From Rhizobium sp. BG4 (lineage in GTDB: Bacteria; Pseudomonadota; Alphaproteobacteria; Rhizobiales; Rhizobiaceae), in contig NZ_CP044126.1 in the NCBI RefSeq assembly GCF_016864575.1, positions 868,001 through 932,000 on the forward strand: DNA of 64,000 nt, read 5' to 3'. The position numbers and the translations under genes are program-made. This document shows, in pieces, positions 62,573 to 64,000 of the stretch; within the stretch, counting starts at the first letter, position 1; the number at the start of each line of letters is the position of its first letter. A model generated the notes under the pieces. It worked only from the letters and a program-made list of their open reading frames with translations. It did not search any database and was not told the origin of the DNA.

Positions 62573-63736
62573 TCATGCCGTCTCCGCAAAGAGTTCGCGC
62601 CCGATGAGCATGCGGCGGATTTCCGACGTGCCGGCGCCGATCTCGTAGAGCTTGGCATCGCGCAGCAGCCGTCCTACCGCGTAGTCGTTGGTATAGCCGT
62701 TGCCGCCGAGCGCCTGGATCGCTTCGAGCGCCATCGCTGTTGCCTTTTCGGCGGCGTAGAGAATGCAGCCGGCGGCGTCCTTGCGGGTGGTCTCGCCGCG
62801 ATCGCAAGCGGCGGCGACGGCATAGACATAGGCGCGAGCCGTGTTCATCGTCACATACATGTCGGCGAGCTTGCCCTGCATCAGCTGGAACTCGCCGATC
62901 GCCTGGCCGAACTGTTTGCGCTCGTGCAGATAGGGCACGACGATATCCATGCAGGCCGCCATGATGCCGAGCGGACCGGCTGAGAGGACGACGCGCTCGT
63001 AATCGAGGCCGGACATCAGCACTTTCACGCCACCGCCGACGGTGCCGAGGACGTTCTCCTCCGGCACTTCGCAATCGGCAAAGATCAGCTCGGACGTATT
63101 GGAGCCGCGCATGCCGAGCTTGTCGAGCTTCTGGCCGGTCGAGAAGCCCTTGAAGCCCTTCTCGATCAGGAATGCCGTGATACCGCGAGGACCGGCTTCG
63201 GGATCGGTCTTGGCATAGACGACGAGGACGTCGGCATCCGGGCCGTTGGTGATCCACATCTTGTTGCCGTTGAGCACATAGCGATCGCCACGTTTCTCGG
63301 CCCTGAGCTTCATCGAGACGACATCGGATCCCGCGCCGGGTTCCGACATGGCAAGCGCGCCGACATGCTCTCCTGAGATCAGCTTCGGCAGATATCGCTG
63401 CTTCTGCCCGGCGCTGCCATTGCGATTGATCTGGTTGACGCAAAGGTTGGAATGGGCGCCGTAGCTGAGCGCCACCGAGGCCGACGCGCGGCTGATCTCC
63501 TCCATCGCCACGCAATGGGCGAGATAGCCGAGAGCGGCCCCGCCATATTCCTCACCCGCCGTGATGCCGAGCAGGCCCATATCGCCGAGCTCACGCCAGA
63601 GCGGCATCGGAAAGGCATTGTTGCGGTCGGTCTCGTCGGCGAGCGGCGCGATGCGTTCGCTCGCAAAGCGCCTCACGGCATCGCGCAACGCTTCGATTTC
63701 ATCGCCAAGCGCAAAGCTCAGGCCACCTGAATACAT
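62573..63736 (-). CDS. liuA: Isovaleryl-CoA dehydrogenase
   Basis: 387 aa from the ATG at 63736 (GGGAGAG upstream). Acyl-CoA dehydrogenase motifs: MSEPGAGSDVVSMKLRAEKRGDRYVLNGNKMWITNGPDADVLVVYAKTDPEAGPRGITAFLIEKG, and YAVGRLLRDAKLYEIGAGTSEIRRMLIGREL. The catalytic Glu is placed as in isovaleryl-CoA dehydrogenases, in GLDYERVVLSAGPLGIM. It oxidises isovaleryl-CoA to 3-methylcrotonyl-CoA, the first step in this cluster. It is separated from liuB by HicAB, so it is transcribed from its own promoter. Confidence 0.93.
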   Translation of the reverse strand: MYSGGLSFALGDEIEALRDAVRRFASERIAPLADETDRNNAFPMPLWRELGDMGLLGITAGEEYGGAALGYLAHCVAMEEISRASASVALSYGAHSNLCVNQINRNGSAGQKQRYLPKLISGEHVGALAMSEPGAGSDVVSMKLRAEKRGDRYVLNGNKMWITNGPDADVLVVYAKTDPEAGPRGITAFLIEKGFKGFSTGQKLDKLGMRGSNTSELIFADCEVPEENVLGTVGGGVKVLMSGLDYERVVLSAGPLGIMAACMDIVVPYLHERKQFGQAIGEFQLMQGKLADMYVTMNTARAYVYAVAAACDRGETTRKDAAGCILYAAEKATAMALEAIQALGGNGYTNDYAVGRLLRDAKLYEIGAGTSEIRRMLIGRELFAETA

Positions 63737-63813
63737 CCGGCTCTCTCCCTCAAACCCATTCCGCTGCTCTTCGAACACGGAGCGGGTTTATCTCCCAATT
63801 GTCAGACCGTCGC

Positions 63814-64000
63814 CTATGCGGCGTCCGGCATGCGTGCCGGCTCACCCGATGTTTCGTACGCCTTCAGACGCGTCTCGACCTGATCCATGATCGTCCGGGC
63901 GGCCGCCTCCTTGACCGGCCCGTAGCCGCGAATCTCATCGAACAGCGTCAGAATGGCAAGAGCTTCCGCTTCGTTGCCGCCGTCGAGCCTGGCAAGCACG
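63814..64000 (-). CDS. C-terminal end of a larger protein, possibly indolepyruvate ferredoxin oxidoreductase
   Basis: The minus-strand frame is open through the window edge; only the last ~61 residues (VLARLDGGNEAEALAILTLFDEIRGYGPVKEAAARTIMDQVETRL, then KAYETSGEPARMPDAA) are visible. IRGYGPVKEAAA resembles the RGxGxVK region near the C-terminus of indolepyruvate ferredoxin oxidoreductase, but the match is short. The remaining gene lies outside. It is in the same direction as liuA, 78 bp upstream of it. Confidence 0.4.
   Translation of the reverse strand, partial: VLARLDGGNEAEALAILTLFDEIRGYGPVKEAAARTIMDQVETRLKAYETSGEPARMPDAA

Noticed and set aside
63750..63800. CCGCT/AGCGG hairpin between liuA and the partial gene
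   Set aside because: The stem is only five pairs with a long loop and no T-run.

Overview
This 64 kb window is GC-rich alphaproteobacterial DNA, almost certainly from the Rhizobiaceae (Rhizobium/Agrobacterium type). The basis is gene content and style: dense ABC uptake operons with dedicated local regulators, frequent ATGA stop/start overlaps, a RirA-type TGA-N9-TCA iron box, a DUF2218-SIP ferric-siderophore reductase and an AmiC/AmiR pair. There are no rRNA or tRNA genes, insertion sequences, phage genes or CRISPR arrays. The exact species cannot be read from the sequence.

Layout. 1-498: 3' end of a TerC/YjbE-type membrane protein. 550-8513: siderophore-iron cluster (reductase, FhuB-like double permease with an apparent frameshift, FhuD-like binding protein, FhuC-like ATPase, TonB receptor, AraC regulator). 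8660-10199: YbaK-type editing protein and Tim44-like protein. 10204-12234: L-fuconate dehydratase plus an SDR. 12546-17348: small hypotheticals, a fused hydantoinase/oxoprolinase and its divergent MarR-like regulator. 17907-25886: promoter, attenuator-like leader, then amiC-amiR-permease-permease-binding protein-acetamidase/formamidase-fused ATPase, closed by a strong terminator. 25929-31248: GntR-kduI-kduD-polar amino acid type ABC operon. 31445-33358: DUF5054 protein. 33596-40024: LacI regulator divergent from an AfuABC-like importer plus inositol-monophosphatase-family enzyme. 40202-48771: FCD GntR regulator, Gsi/Dpp-type importer, gamma-glutamyltransferase and DUF1028. 49060-50553: DegP-type protease. 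50696-55553: polar amino acid importer with an Ntn asparaginase and a convergent LacI regulator. 55681-56563: RES/Xre toxin-antitoxin. 56643-63736: leucine/isovalerate (liu) degradation genes, split by a HicAB module on the other strand. 63814-64000: partial gene running off the window.

How the genes work together. Most of the window is scavenging and catabolism: each importer is encoded with one enzyme that opens the imported molecule (formamidase, Kdu enzymes, phosphatase, gamma-glutamyltransferase, asparaginase) and one regulator of a different class (ANTAR antiterminator, two FCD GntRs, two LacIs). Several promoters carry clear palindromes that can be assigned to the adjacent regulator. 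In at least four operons a perfect or near-perfect stem-loop without a U-run sits next to the binding-protein cistron, consistent with raised binding-protein mRNA. The most interesting candidates are the AmiR-type attenuator operon, the gamma-glutamyl peptide operon with its triple operator, and the asparaginase importer with a 14-bp palindromic operator. Functions beyond family level are inference.
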